The notes: generated by a model not told the origin, from the sequence alone. A stretch of 64,000 nt of DNA from Sphingomonas sp. Leaf242 (GCF_001422045.1 NZ_LMLW01000008.1:34291-98290); one strand, 5' to 3'. Numbered from the stretch's first letter, positions 8,608-18,310 are shown. A program made the numbers and translations.

Positions 8608-10131
8608 TTAGTCGCAGGGCGGCGCAGGCTTGGCAGACGGATTGCGTGTCACGACAGCATGCGCATGGGGCGTCAGCGCCTCCCATTCCTGCACCGCGAC
8701 GCCGGCATGCCCCCGAGCATCGCTCGACGTCTCGAACACCGCGCGCAGGCACCGCGTCGTCACCGGCGCAAAGCTTGTGGACTGGACCCCGGCCACCCCC
8801 GTGCCGAACCCGTGCGCCCGCCGCACCGGTTTCCAGCCGCGATCCCAATATTCCAGCCACCAGCGCTTCGGCGGCGCAATCCCGGTACGCGATCCCGCCG
8901 CCCGATCCGCCCAGAAGCGCACGCGCGCGCCGTTCAGCGTCACGGAAGCATCCCAGCGATACGCGATCCACTGCCGCGCCGGCCCCGCCCGGCTCCCCCA
9001 CATATCCGGCGGCAGCGGGTTCGCCCGCACGATCCCGTCGTTCAGCGCGGCCAGCCAATAGCGCACCGGCACCGGCTCGTTCGACGCTTCGGCCGTCGCC
9101 GCACCGGCGATATTGCGCGACGGCGACAGCGCCGGCCGAGCGCGCCGCGTCGCCACCACCGGCAGGATCGCGGCGGGCGTCACGCTGTCGTCGAACAGCA
9201 TCGGATCGATCGCGACGCTGCGCCGGAAATGCCCGCCGCCGACCGCATCGGCGGTGTGATACGCCAGATACCAGCGCCCTTTGAAGTCCACCGCGCCCGG
9301 ATGCGAGGTGGTCGACGACACCGGCTTCAGCACGACGCCGCGATACGTCCACGGCCCCATCGGCGACGGCGCGGTCCCGTAAGCGATGCACGCATGATAG
9401 ATCGCCGGGGTACAGTCCGAACCCGGTCCCGCGGTATTGCCGGCGTACAGCATGTAATAGACGCCGCGCCGCTTCATGATCCACGGCGCTTCGAAGAACC
9501 CGGTCAGCCCGGTGATCCGCCGCTCGGGGCCGATCGGCGTCACCATGTCGCGCGCGAGCTCAACGCCGCGCAGTTCGCCGAACGTCCCCCAATAGAGATA
9601 CACGCGGCCGTCGTCGTCGATCAGCACGGTCGGATCGATGTTCTGGATGTCGTTGCGCACCGGCACGCGCTGCGAGACGATCGGGCCCGACGGATGCGCG
9701 TCGCGCCACGGTCCGGTCGGGCTGTCCGCAACCGCGACGCCGATCGCGAACCGGTCCTCGGCATCGCTGTCTTTCTCGACCACCGGCGCGTAGAGATACA
9801 GCCGTCCGTTCCGCGCCTGGACGATCTGCCCGGCATAGGCGCGCGCGGGCTCGGCCCAGGCGAACACCGTCTCGGGCCGTGCGATCGCCGGATAATGGAC
9901 CCAGTCGCCCGACGCGGGATCCTTGGTCGACAGCAGCTGCCATTCCTTCATCACGAAGTCGTCGACGTCCGCCGCCGCCTCGTCGCGTCCGGCCAGAATC
10001 CAAAGCGTATCGCCGATCACCACCGGCGCCGGATCGGTCGAATAATACCCGTCGGCGAGGATCGGATTGCCCGGCGCATGGATGTGCGTCCCCCGCGGCA
10101 TATCCTGCGCCAGCCCGGCGGAGGCGATCAA
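8608..10131 (-). CDS. Glycoside hydrolase family 43-like secreted protein
   Basis: A five-bladed beta-propeller glycosidase of about 507 aa. The GH43 carboxylate triad is in place: D33 (YYSTDPAP), D166 (NIDPTV) and E214 (GFFEAPW), counted from the TTG at 10131. A C-terminal beta-rich region (residues about 330-500) may bind carbohydrate. GH43 enzymes mostly release alpha-L-arabinofuranose or xylose. The N-terminus is uncertain: no ATG is available, and an in-frame signal peptide (RWLAAVGLIASAGLAQ) begins upstream of the TTG, up to a CTG at 10167 that would overlap the preceding gene by 14 nt. It is last in a minus-strand group with DUF885, Ldh2 and GH127 genes. Confidence 0.82.
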   Translation of the reverse strand: MIASAGLAQDMPRGTHIHAPGNPILADGYYSTDPAPVVIGDTLWILAGRDEAAADVDDFVMKEWQLLSTKDPASGDWVHYPAIARPETVFAWAEPARAYAGQIVQARNGRLYLYAPVVEKDSDAEDRFAIGVAVADSPTGPWRDAHPSGPIVSQRVPVRNDIQNIDPTVLIDDDGRVYLYWGTFGELRGVELARDMVTPIGPERRITGLTGFFEAPWIMKRRGVYYMLYAGNTAGPGSDCTPAIYHACIAYGTAPSPMGPWTYRGVVLKPVSSTTSHPGAVDFKGRWYLAYHTADAVGGGHFRRSVAIDPMLFDDSVTPAAILPVVATRRARPALSPSRNIAGAATAEASNEPVPVRYWLAALNDGIVRANPLPPDMWGSRAGPARQWIAYRWDASVTLNGARVRFWADRAAGSRTGIAPPKRWWLEYWDRGWKPVRRAHGFGTGVAGVQSTSFAPVTTRCLRAVFETSSDARGHAGVAVQEWEALTPHAHAVVTRNPSAKPAPPCD

Positions 10132-10153
10132 GCCGACCGCCGCGAGCCAGCGC

Positions 10154-11917
10154 TTATTCCTCGTCAGGATAGGGCCCCTTGCCGCCCGCCGCTATCAACT
10201 GGTCGGTGCGCGCCTCGATCACCGGCACCGGCACCGATCCCATCTCGAGCATCGCGTCGTGGAAGGCGCGGATGTTGAACTTCGCGCCGAGCGTGTCCTG
10301 CGCCTTCTTCCGCGCGGTCTGGAACGCGATCTGCCCCATGTAATAGGACAGCGCCTGCCCCGGCCACGCGATGTAGCGGTCGACCTCGGTTTCGATCTCG
10401 TGGTTCGACAGCGCGGTATTGTCGTGCAGATACTCCTGCGCCTGCTTCCGGCTCCACCCCTTGGCATGGATGCCGGTATCGACCACCAGCCGCGCTGCGC
10501 GCCACGCCTGATAGCTCAACATCCCGAACAGATCGTACGGCGTCTCGTACATCCCCATGTCCTCGCCGAGCGTCTCGCAATACAGCGCCCAGCCCTCGCC
10601 ATAGACCGACAGATACGTGTCGCGCCGGAACGCCGGCAGCGTCTTGTTCTCGGATGCGAGCGGCATCTGGAACGCGTGCCCCGGCGCACTTTCATGCAGC
10701 GTCAGCGCCACTTGCGAATAGAAGGGCCGCGACGGCAGGTCGTAGGTGTTGACCAGATAGATTCCCGGCCCGCCGCGCCCGCCGGTGTAGAACGGCGCGA
10801 TGTCCGCGGGCACCGGCTTGATTGCGAACCGGCTGCGCGGCAGATGCCCGAACCACGACGACGCCTTGCCGTCGAACGTCTTGGCGATCCACGCCGCGCG
10901 ATACAGCAGTTCGTTCGGCGTCTTGGGATAGAATTGCGGATCGGTACGCAGGTGGTTGAAGAACGCCTGCAGATCGCCCTGGAACTTCACGCTGCGCATC
11001 ACGCCATCCATGCGGCCGCGGATCTTGGCGATCTCGGCGAGCCCGAGCGCGTGGATCTGCTCGGGCGTGATGTCCTGCGTGGTGTATTCGCGGACCTTCG
11101 ACAAATAATAGGCCTTGCCGTCGGGCAGGCCGTACGCTGCCAGCCCCTCGCGAGCGTGCGGAATATACTCGGTGCGCAGGAACTTCAGCAATGTCGCATA
11201 GGCCGGCACGACCGCCTGCGAGATCGCCGCGGTCCCCTCGGCCCTGAGCGCGGCCTGATCGGCGGCGGGGATCGTCGACGGGAAGGTCTTGAACGGTTCG
11301 TAGAACGGCGACTCCTGCGGCGTCTTCGCGTCCGCAACCTGCGCGACGCCGTTGTCGCGGCCCGTCAGAGTCACCCGCGCCGGCGTGAACCCGCGTGCGA
11401 GCCCGGCGCGCATGTTGTCAGTCTGCTGGTCGAAATAGCGCGGGATCTGGCGCATCACCGCGATATAGTCGCGATAGTCCTTCATCGACTTGAAAGTGCC
11501 GCGGGCGCCCTCGGCGACATCGCCCCAGAAGCTCGTATCCGCGGTCAGCGGCTTCTCGTAATCGCGAAAGCGTTGCTCGGCGAGCAGCGCGTCGATCTGC
11601 TGCGCATAGACCGCATAATTGACGCGATTGGCAGGCGAGAGTGTCGCCGGTGCGATCGCCGCCAGTTGTCGCGACACGTCGGTCCACCGCGCGAGGCGCT
11701 CCGCCTGCGCCTTGGGGCCGACATCGGGCAGGCGCGCCGCAGCGGTCGGGTTATCCTCGCCCTGCGCGAACTGGAGTTGCCGCCACGCATATTCCGCCGT
11801 GTAGAGCGCCTTGAACCGCGCATCCGCCGACGTTGCCGCCGCGGCCTTAGGAGCCTTTGGAGGCACCGCCCCCGCCGCAGTCGAGCCCAGCGCGAGCAGC
11901 AGGATCATCGCCTTCAT
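10154..11917 (-). CDS. DUF885 family secreted zinc metallopeptidase-like protein
   Basis: A protein of about 587 aa with a signal peptide (MILLLALGSTAAGAV) and the DUF885 fold. The signature HESAPGH (about residues 408-414) is an HExxxxH metal site, and a downstream glutamate lies in YGEGWALY. Members are predicted gluzincin-like carboxy- or dipeptidases. I prefer the ATG at 11917 because AGGAG lies 7 nt upstream; the ATG at 11923 overlaps the upstream stop as ATGA but is only 1 nt from that AGGAG. Peptide trimming in the periplasm would suit the neighbouring hydroxyproline and arabinosidase genes, but its substrate is unknown. Confidence 0.85.
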   Translation of the reverse strand: MKAMILLLALGSTAAGAVPPKAPKAAAATSADARFKALYTAEYAWRQLQFAQGEDNPTAAARLPDVGPKAQAERLARWTDVSRQLAAIAPATLSPANRVNYAVYAQQIDALLAEQRFRDYEKPLTADTSFWGDVAEGARGTFKSMKDYRDYIAVMRQIPRYFDQQTDNMRAGLARGFTPARVTLTGRDNGVAQVADAKTPQESPFYEPFKTFPSTIPAADQAALRAEGTAAISQAVVPAYATLLKFLRTEYIPHAREGLAAYGLPDGKAYYLSKVREYTTQDITPEQIHALGLAEIAKIRGRMDGVMRSVKFQGDLQAFFNHLRTDPQFYPKTPNELLYRAAWIAKTFDGKASSWFGHLPRSRFAIKPVPADIAPFYTGGRGGPGIYLVNTYDLPSRPFYSQVALTLHESAPGHAFQMPLASENKTLPAFRRDTYLSVYGEGWALYCETLGEDMGMYETPYDLFGMLSYQAWRAARLVVDTGIHAKGWSRKQAQEYLHDNTALSNHEIETEVDRYIAWPGQALSYYMGQIAFQTARKKAQDTLGAKFNIRAFHDAMLEMGSVPVPVIEARTDQLIAAGGKGPYPDEE

Positions 11918-11919
11918 CG

Positions 11920-12951
11920 TCATTCTCCTGGGACCAGCGCCATGATGTCGCGGTACAGTGCGGCGGGTATCGTCACGCCCTCGGTCAAGCTCCGCGCCCG
12001 CGCCGCATATCGCCGTTGCGACGGCAGCCGAGCGCCCTGCCCCTCGATCGCCGCGAACATCGCCTCCGCGCGGGCGAGGTGCTCGGCGACTGCATCGCCC
12101 AGGAACCCGACCGGATCGATCGCGATGATCAGTTCCCCGCCGATCGGCGACCCACCGCGCGCCGCGTCGGCCTCAAGCGACTCCCGGCTCGTCATGTCGC
12201 CGATCAGCGGCCCGGCGAGCAGCTCGACCATCGCCGCCAGCGCCGACCCCTTGTGCCCGCCAAACGTCCGCATCGCGCCGTTCAGCACCGCTGCGGCTTC
12301 GGTCGTCGGCTGCCCGTCCGCATCATAACCCCAATCGTCGGGCACCGCCTTCCCGGCGCGCCGATGCAGTTCGATCTCACCGCGCGCGACCGCGCTCGTC
12401 GCGAAGTCGAACACGAACGGTTCGCGGCCGGGCCGCGGCCAGCCGAACGCGATCGGGTTGGTCCCGAACACGGGCTGCGTGCCCCCCGCCGGCGCGACCC
12501 AGGCATGGCTCGGCGTCACCGCGAGCGCGACCAGCCCGTCCTCCGCCAGCGCCTCGACCTCAGGCCACAACGCCGCGAAATGCACCACGTTGTTCAGCGC
12601 CATCGCGGCGATCCCATACGCGCGCGCCCTCTCCGCCAGCACTGGCCGACCCCGCTCGAACGCGAGTTGCGCGAACCCGCCGCCGCCATCGACCCGCACG
12701 AGCGCGCGCGCCGGCTCGCTCACCACCGGCTCGGCATCGACCGCAACGACACCCTTGGCGATGCTGTTCGCCGCGACCAGCAGCCGGTAGATGCCGTGGC
12801 TCGCACAGCCGTCACGCTCGCCCGCCACCATCGTCTCCGCCACCGCCTCGGCATGCGCCCGCGACAGGCCAGCCTCGAGCAACACGCGCCGGGCAAGCGT
12901 GCGGACCTCGTCGAGCGTAAAGCGAACGCCGTCTGCCTGCGCGTCGGTCAT
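11920..12951 (-). CDS. Ldh2/MalDH-family NAD(P)H-dependent oxidoreductase
   Basis: A 343-aa cytoplasmic oxidoreductase of the type-2 malate/L-lactate dehydrogenase family, which also contains ureidoglycolate dehydrogenase and delta-1-pyrroline/piperideine-2-carboxylate reductases. It keeps the conserved catalytic SHG (CASHGIYRL), the nucleotide-binding NPIAFGWP segment and the GGHKGSALAAMVE loop near the C-terminus. ATG 12951 has GGAG 7 nt upstream and is preferred to an in-frame ATG at 12978. Given the hydroxyproline genes nearby, reduction of pyrroline-2-carboxylate, the 3-hydroxyproline product, is a reasonable guess; a sugar-acid role is equally possible. Confidence 0.82.
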   Translation of the reverse strand: MTDAQADGVRFTLDEVRTLARRVLLEAGLSRAHAEAVAETMVAGERDGCASHGIYRLLVAANSIAKGVVAVDAEPVVSEPARALVRVDGGGGFAQLAFERGRPVLAERARAYGIAAMALNNVVHFAALWPEVEALAEDGLVALAVTPSHAWVAPAGGTQPVFGTNPIAFGWPRPGREPFVFDFATSAVARGEIELHRRAGKAVPDDWGYDADGQPTTEAAAVLNGAMRTFGGHKGSALAAMVELLAGPLIGDMTSRESLEADAARGGSPIGGELIIAIDPVGFLGDAVAEHLARAEAMFAAIEGQGARLPSQRRYAARARSLTEGVTIPAALYRDIMALVPGE

Positions 12952-12998
12952 GCAAAGGCTCCGCGGTCGAATCCGCATTCAGCGCGCAAGACCTGTTT

Positions 12999-13044
12999 CC
13001 CCGCGAAGGCGGGGATCCAGACTGGACTCCCGCCTTCGCGGGAG
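12999..13044. repeat. Paired GC-rich hairpins (REP-like)
   Basis: CCCCGC-GAAG-GCGGGG (12999-13014) and CTCCCGC-CTTC-GCGGGAG (13027-13044) are two hairpins whose arms are also complementary to each other. They lie between the GH127 and Ldh2 genes, so they may separate or attenuate those transcripts. Confidence 0.7.
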
Positions 13045-13096
13045 AACAAGGAAGGGAGCGCTGCCGCCGGATTGCGGACCAACCCTGGCACCCCGC

Positions 13097-15484
13097 TCAC
13101 GCGACCCCACCCGGCTTGGCAGCCACCATCCGCACCCCGAACACCGGCCCCGCCGACGACCGGTCATGCGGGACGAACCGCACCTTCACGCTAGCCTTGC
13201 CCTTGGTCAGCCCGATCGGCAGCGGATACTCGACATCGAAGAACTTGCCCGGCTGGTCCGCCTCGAGATGCTGCGTGGCGACCTTCACGTTGTCCACGAG
13301 GATGTCGAAATCGCGCGCGCGCTCGTCGCCCCAATAGGTCGCCTGCAAGACCAGCGGCCCCGGCCGCGTCTTCATCGCGAACTCGAAATAGCCGCCCGAC
13401 CGTGCATCGCGCCCATTCCGCCCGCGATAGCTGACCGGATACGAGATCTCCGACGTGAGCGCATGATCGCGCTCGGGCTGCATCTCGCCGAGGTGCATCA
13501 CGTCGACCGAGCGCGCGGCGAGATCCTTCAACCGCGCCTGCTCGGTCAGGAACGCCGCCTCCTCGATCTTCCACGCCGCCTCGCTAAAGCGCTTGAAATA
13601 CACCGCGCTGCGCCGGTCGTACTGGCTGTAGAACGGCACGAAGGTGAGGTCGGCGGGCCGGATGATCCCCTTCGTCGCATAGCGCGCCCCGGCGCCGACC
13701 GTCGGCGTGAATGCGGCAAGCAGATCCGCGCCGACCATCGCCGGATCCGCCCGCTCCCATTTCGCCTCGGTCGGCCCGAGATCGGCGGCCATCACCATCG
13801 GCCCGCGCAGCACCGCGACCGTATCGACGTCGCCTGGTGCACTTTCCAGCCTCAGGTCGAGCGGCACGCTGATCGCAACGACATCCCCCGCCTTCCACCG
13901 CCGCTCGACGATCGCATAGCCCTTCGCTAGCACCGGCTCGACCGCTGCGCCATTGACCGTCACCGTCGCGCGCCCGTTCGCCCAGCCCGGCACGCGCAAC
14001 GCGATCGGAAACCGCCCCGGCCTGGCCAGCTTCGTCAGCGTCAGCCGCGATTCCGGCTCGAACGGATAGCGCGTATCGAGTGTCAGTACTGCTCCCCGAG
14101 CCTGCCAGCGCGCCTCCGCCGGGATGTAGAGATTGACCAGCAGCGTGCCGTCGCCTTCCCAGAAGATTGCCTCGCCGTGCTTGGCATGACTCTCCATTCC
14201 CGTGCCGACGCAGCACCAGAACGCGTCGTCCTTCGGCGTCGAATACTCGCGCGCGGTGCCCGTCATCAGTGGCGTCATATAGGTGAAGCCCGCAGTCTTC
14301 GGGTTCTGCGCGGCCATGATGTGGTTCAGGTGCGCGCGCTCGTAATAATCGAACATCGCGCCGTCCGGTGCCCAGCCATAGAGCTGCTGCGTCAGCTTCA
14401 GCATGTTGTAGCTGTTGCAATGCTCGCACGTCTGCTCGGTGATGTGGTTCGCGATGGTGTCGGGCCCGGAGAAATACTCGCGGTCGGCATTGCCGCCGAT
14501 CACGTAGCTGTGATGCTGCGTGACGGTGTTCCAGAAGAACCGCGCGGCGTTCGCGGGCGCGGGCTTGCCGTTCAGCTCGTGGATCCGCGCAAGCCCGACC
14601 AGTTTCGGTACCTGCGTATTGGCGTGGAAGTTCGCGAGCTTGTCCTCACCCGTGACCATCGGATCGAGCATCTTCCGGTCGTACAACCGCTCCGCGACGT
14701 CGAGCCATTGCTTGTTCCCGGTCCGCGCGGACAGCTCGGCATAGCTCTCATTCAGCCCACCGTATTCGCACCCAAGCAAAATCTGCATCTGCGCATCGTC
14801 GAGCGCCGCGAACACCTTCGCGAAATACTCCGCCAACCCGGTCGCGACGCTCAGCGCCTGCGTATTACCCCACGCGCCGTGCACATCGAGCAGCCCCGCG
14901 AACACCTTGTGCACCGTATATAGCGGCGACCACGACCCGTTGAGATCGAACCCGCCCGACTTGATCTCGCCGCGCATCACCTCGGGGAAGATCTCCTCGC
15001 CATCGACGATCGTGCCGTCCTTCCGCTTGCGCCCCAGCGCGCCGACATAGCCGGTGCCGCGCTTCGCCTGCGCCCGCGCCAGTTCTGCAACGATGTAATC
15101 CGCGCGCGCGCGACACTCGGTATCACCGGTCTGTGCGTGCATCAGCACCAGCGCGGTCAGATAATGACCGAGCGTATGCCCGGCGATCGTGTCGCTTTCC
15201 CACCCGCCATAGAGCTGCGCCTTCGCAGGCAGCCCGGCATAGACCATGAAGTTATGCAGCAACCGATCCGCGCTCAGCCGCAGCAGATACGCGCGATTGA
15301 CCTCGACCGCGGTCGCGTAGGCGGACGGGAGCAAGCGCACCGCGGACAACGGCAAAGGCTTGGCCTTGGTCGGGAGCAGCGTCGTCCCCCTGCCAGTCGC
15401 CCCCTTGCCAAACGCCTGTTCGCCCACCGACAACAGCGCCACCGCCGTCGTCCCCATCAATACATCCCGGCGGTTTGCGAACAT
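13097..15484 (-). CDS. GH127 beta-L-arabinofuranosidase (DUF1680), Tat-exported
   Basis: A 795-aa exo-enzyme with an N-terminal twin-arginine-like signal (NRRDVLMGTTAVALLSV). The (alpha/alpha)6 barrel contains the GH127 active-site set: E336 in GGNADREYF, E354 and C356 in CEHCNSYNM, and the C424-C425 pair in FWCCVGTGMESH. The archetype HypBA1 uses a Zn-bound cysteine nucleophile to remove beta-L-arabinofuranose from hydroxyproline-linked arabino-oligosaccharides. I start at ATG 15484 because GGAG lies 6 nt upstream; the frame stays open much further upstream but there it is antisense to the next gene. A palindromic operator candidate lies 15-36 nt upstream. Activity on arabinosyl-hydroxyproline is inferred from family and context. 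Confidence 0.92.
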   Translation of the reverse strand: MFANRRDVLMGTTAVALLSVGEQAFGKGATGRGTTLLPTKAKPLPLSAVRLLPSAYATAVEVNRAYLLRLSADRLLHNFMVYAGLPAKAQLYGGWESDTIAGHTLGHYLTALVLMHAQTGDTECRARADYIVAELARAQAKRGTGYVGALGRKRKDGTIVDGEEIFPEVMRGEIKSGGFDLNGSWSPLYTVHKVFAGLLDVHGAWGNTQALSVATGLAEYFAKVFAALDDAQMQILLGCEYGGLNESYAELSARTGNKQWLDVAERLYDRKMLDPMVTGEDKLANFHANTQVPKLVGLARIHELNGKPAPANAARFFWNTVTQHHSYVIGGNADREYFSGPDTIANHITEQTCEHCNSYNMLKLTQQLYGWAPDGAMFDYYERAHLNHIMAAQNPKTAGFTYMTPLMTGTAREYSTPKDDAFWCCVGTGMESHAKHGEAIFWEGDGTLLVNLYIPAEARWQARGAVLTLDTRYPFEPESRLTLTKLARPGRFPIALRVPGWANGRATVTVNGAAVEPVLAKGYAIVERRWKAGDVVAISVPLDLRLESAPGDVDTVAVLRGPMVMAADLGPTEAKWERADPAMVGADLLAAFTPTVGAGARYATKGIIRPADLTFVPFYSQYDRRSAVYFKRFSEAAWKIEEAAFLTEQARLKDLAARSVDVMHLGEMQPERDHALTSEISYPVSYRGRNGRDARSGGYFEFAMKTRPGPLVLQATYWGDERARDFDILVDNVKVATQHLEADQPGKFFDVEYPLPIGLTKGKASVKVRFVPHDRSSAGPVFGVRMVAAKPGGVA

Positions 15485-15498
15485 CTTTATCTCCATTC

Positions 15499-15520
15499 GG
15501 ATATCGTATACTATACGTCC
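15499..15520. promoter_or_regulatory. Candidate operator shared with hydroxyproline promoter
   Basis: GGATATCGTATACTATACGTCC contains the inverted repeat CGTATA-C-TATACG. Its ATATCGTATA core (15501-15510) is identical to the core at 6032-6041 and to the reverse complement of 25664-25673. It sits in the divergent promoter between the GH127 gene and the DUF5695-like gene, 15 nt from the GH127 start codon, so a bound protein could control both. Confidence 0.68.
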
Positions 15521-15577
15521 GACAAGGCAGCGCAAGTGACACTTTATCCTCACCTTTGACTTCGAGCGAGTAACGCC

Positions 15578-18304
15578 ATGACAGCCTTCCGCCTCCTGAC
15601 GCTGCTGCTGGCAACGACCGCGACGCTGCCCGGCGGTGCGCAACCCAAGCCTGCCAAGCCAAGCTACCGCCCGATCGCGCAGACCCCGCTTCGCACCCCC
15701 GCCTTCCGCGTCGCGCTGCGCACCGACACGCAGACGCTCGCCCGGCTGCCCCCCGCCGCCGAGCCCGGCTTCGACTTCGTCCCCGGCGCCCGCGAAGCCG
15801 AGCGTGCCGCCGACGGCTATGTCCATATCGGCGACATCCACCTCCGCGTCCGCCAGCCCGGCGGCGCCTGGACCGACTTCGCCTCCGCACAGCACCGCAA
15901 GGCGATCCGCCGCCTGCCCGCGACCGGCGCGACGCTCGCCGCCGCTGACATCACCGCCTCGCTCGGGACCGCCAGCCCGTTGCGCGTCGAGCGCCGCTGG
16001 ATCGACGACCACGGCGTCCTCGCGCTTCACTTCACGCTGACCAACACCACGAACGCCCCCGTCGAGATCGGTGCGCTCGGGCTGCCGATGGTGTTCGACA
16101 ACATCATCACCGACCGCAGCCTCGAACAGGCGCACGCGCAGGCGAGCTTCGTCGACCCCTATATCGGCCGTGACGCCGGCTACCTCCAGGTCACCCGCCT
16201 CAACGGCGCCGGCCCCGCGCTGCTCGTCCTCCCCGAAAAGGGCACGCCGCTCGAAGCCTATCGCCCGATCCTCGAAGCCGCCAAGGCGCCCAAGGGCGAC
16301 ATCTTCACCGATCGCAGCAAGCGCGGCCAGACCTCCGAAGGGTTCTACGACTGGACCGTCGCCAGCAAGGCCTTTGCCGAGAAGGAATGGGCCAAGGCCG
16401 GCGAACAGTGGAACGTCCCGACCAGCTTCACGCTCGCCCCCGGCGCAGCGCGCACGATCGGCGTCCGCTTCGTCACCGCGCCGTCGATCGCGGCCATCGA
16501 GGACACGCTCGTCGCCAACCACCGCCCCGTAGCGGTCGGCATCCCCGGTTATGTCGTCCCGACCGACCAGGACGCCTCACTGTTCCTCAAGACACCGCAA
16601 CCGATCGCCAAGGTCGAGAGCTTCCCCGCTGGCGCGCTCACCGCAACGCCGGCCGCCGGCGCGAAAGGTTGGGCCCGCTACACCGTCCGCAGCAAAGGCT
16701 GGGGCCGCGCGAGCCTCGCGATCACCTATGCCGACGGCAGCGTCCAGACGGTCAGCTACTACATCACCAAGCCGCTCGACCAGACGATGGCCGACCTCGG
16801 CCGGTTCTCGACGACGAAGCAGTGGTACGAGGACAAGGCCGACCCGTTCGGCCGCAATCCCGCGATCCTCACCTACGACCGCGAGGCCGGCAAAGTGGTC
16901 ACGCAGGACCCGCGCGTCTGGATCTCGGGCATGAGCGACGAAGGCGGCGCCGGCAGCTGGGTCGCGGCGATTGCGAAGCAGCTCGACAACCCCGACCCCG
17001 CCGAGATCGCCAAGCTGCAACGCCTCGTCGACGAGACCATTCAAGGCGACCTGCAAATCCCCGACGGCCCGCACGCCGGCGCGGTGCGGAAGAGCCTGTT
17101 CTACTACGATCCCGCCGCGCACCCCGGCTATTACGACCCGACCGTCGACTGGAAGACCTGGACCTCCTGGTCGAAGAAGGACGCTGGCGATCTCGGTCGC
17201 GCGTACAATTACCCCCACGTCGCGATCGGCCACTGGGTGCTGTACCGCGTCGCGCGCAATCACCCCGGACTCGTCACCGCGCATCCGTGGCGCTGGTATC
17301 TCGACCACGCGTACCAGACGACCACCGCGATGATGCGCGACGCGCCCTATTACACGCAGTTCGGGCTGATGGAGGGCGACGTGTTCGTCGACATCCTCAA
17401 GGACCTGAAGCGCGAAGGCCTGACCGCGGAGGCGACCGAGATGGAGCGCCTGATGAAGCAGCGCGCCGATCATTGGCGGACACTGCGCTATCCGTTCGGC
17501 AGCGAGATGGCGTGGGATTCGACCGGCCAGCCCGAAGTCTACGCGTGGATGCGCTATTTCGGTTACCAACCGCAGGCCGACGTCACGCGGAAAGTGATCC
17601 TCGCCTACGACCCGACGATCCCGAGCTGGGGCTATAACGGCAATGCGCGGCGCTATTGGGACTTCCTGTACGGCGGCAAATACCCGCGGATCGAGCGCCA
17701 GCTCCACCATTACGGCTCGACGCTCAACGCAGTCCCGCTGTTCGACGCCTACCGTGCCGACCCGACCGACCTGCGCCTTCTTCGCATCGCGTACGGCGGC
17801 ATGATGGGCGGGATCACCAACATCGACCGCGACGGCTTTTCCTCCGCCGCGTTTCACTCCGCGCCCGACATGATGAAATGGGACCCGTATAGCGGCGACT
17901 ACGGCATGGGCTTCTACGGCCACGCGATCACCGCCGCGAGCTATCTGGTGAACGACCCGATTTTCGGCTGGCTGGGCTTCGGCGGCAATGTCGAGCAGGC
18001 GGCTAGGGCAGTGAGCATCACCCCGAAGGACGGCGCCCGCACGCGGCTCTTCGTCGCCCCCGCCGGATTATGGATCACCCTGGAGGCCGGGAAGATCGTG
18101 GCCGCCCGGTATACGCCATCGACGGGGGCCATCACGCTAACGCTCGATGCGGCGACCAAGATCAATCCAGCCGCGCGCGTGTTCGTCGAGACGACGACCA
18201 AGACCGGCCGACCTTACGCTGTAGCCGCAGCGCAACTCGAACGCGGCGGCTACACCGTACGACTAGGATCGACGCCGACCGAACTCAGCCTGTCGCCGCG
18301 ATAG
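15578..18304 (+). CDS. DUF5695-like secreted (alpha/alpha)-barrel protein, probable carbohydrate-active enzyme
   Basis: A 908-aa secreted protein with a signal peptide (residues 1-22, FRLLTLLLATTATLPGGAQ). An N-terminal beta-sandwich region occupies about residues 45-420 and a helical-barrel region about 430-830 (for example DLGRAYNYPHVAIGHWVLYR, EMAWDSTGQPEVYAWMRYFG). I recognise it as resembling DUF5695 proteins, whose activity I do not know; the two-part architecture resembles polysaccharide lyases and unsaturated glycosidases. It is divergent from GH127 across a shared operator candidate, which argues for a joint role in glycan breakdown. A strong hairpin terminator follows. Confidence 0.72.
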   Translation: MTAFRLLTLLLATTATLPGGAQPKPAKPSYRPIAQTPLRTPAFRVALRTDTQTLARLPPAAEPGFDFVPGAREAERAADGYVHIGDIHLRVRQPGGAWTDFASAQHRKAIRRLPATGATLAAADITASLGTASPLRVERRWIDDHGVLALHFTLTNTTNAPVEIGALGLPMVFDNIITDRSLEQAHAQASFVDPYIGRDAGYLQVTRLNGAGPALLVLPEKGTPLEAYRPILEAAKAPKGDIFTDRSKRGQTSEGFYDWTVASKAFAEKEWAKAGEQWNVPTSFTLAPGAARTIGVRFVTAPSIAAIEDTLVANHRPVAVGIPGYVVPTDQDASLFLKTPQPIAKVESFPAGALTATPAAGAKGWARYTVRSKGWGRASLAITYADGSVQTVSYYITKPLDQTMADLGRFSTTKQWYEDKADPFGRNPAILTYDREAGKVVTQDPRVWISGMSDEGGAGSWVAAIAKQLDNPDPAEIAKLQRLVDETIQGDLQIPDGPHAGAVRKSLFYYDPAAHPGYYDPTVDWKTWTSWSKKDAGDLGRAYNYPHVAIGHWVLYRVARNHPGLVTAHPWRWYLDHAYQTTTAMMRDAPYYTQFGLMEGDVFVDILKDLKREGLTAEATEMERLMKQRADHWRTLRYPFGSEMAWDSTGQPEVYAWMRYFGYQPQADVTRKVILAYDPTIPSWGYNGNARRYWDFLYGGKYPRIERQLHHYGSTLNAVPLFDAYRADPTDLRLLRIAYGGMMGGITNIDRDGFSSAAFHSAPDMMKWDPYSGDYGMGFYGHAITAASYLVNDPIFGWLGFGGNVEQAARAVSITPKDGARTRLFVAPAGLWITLEAGKIVAARYTPSTGAITLTLDAATKINPAARVFVETTTKTGRPYAVAAAQLERGGYTVRLGSTPTELSLSPR

Positions 18305-18310
18305 TCGGCA

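Noticed and set aside
15497..16522. N-terminal extension of the GH127 frame to 1141 codons
   Set aside because: The extension is antisense to the DUF5695-like gene. The RBS and Tat signal fix the start at 15484.
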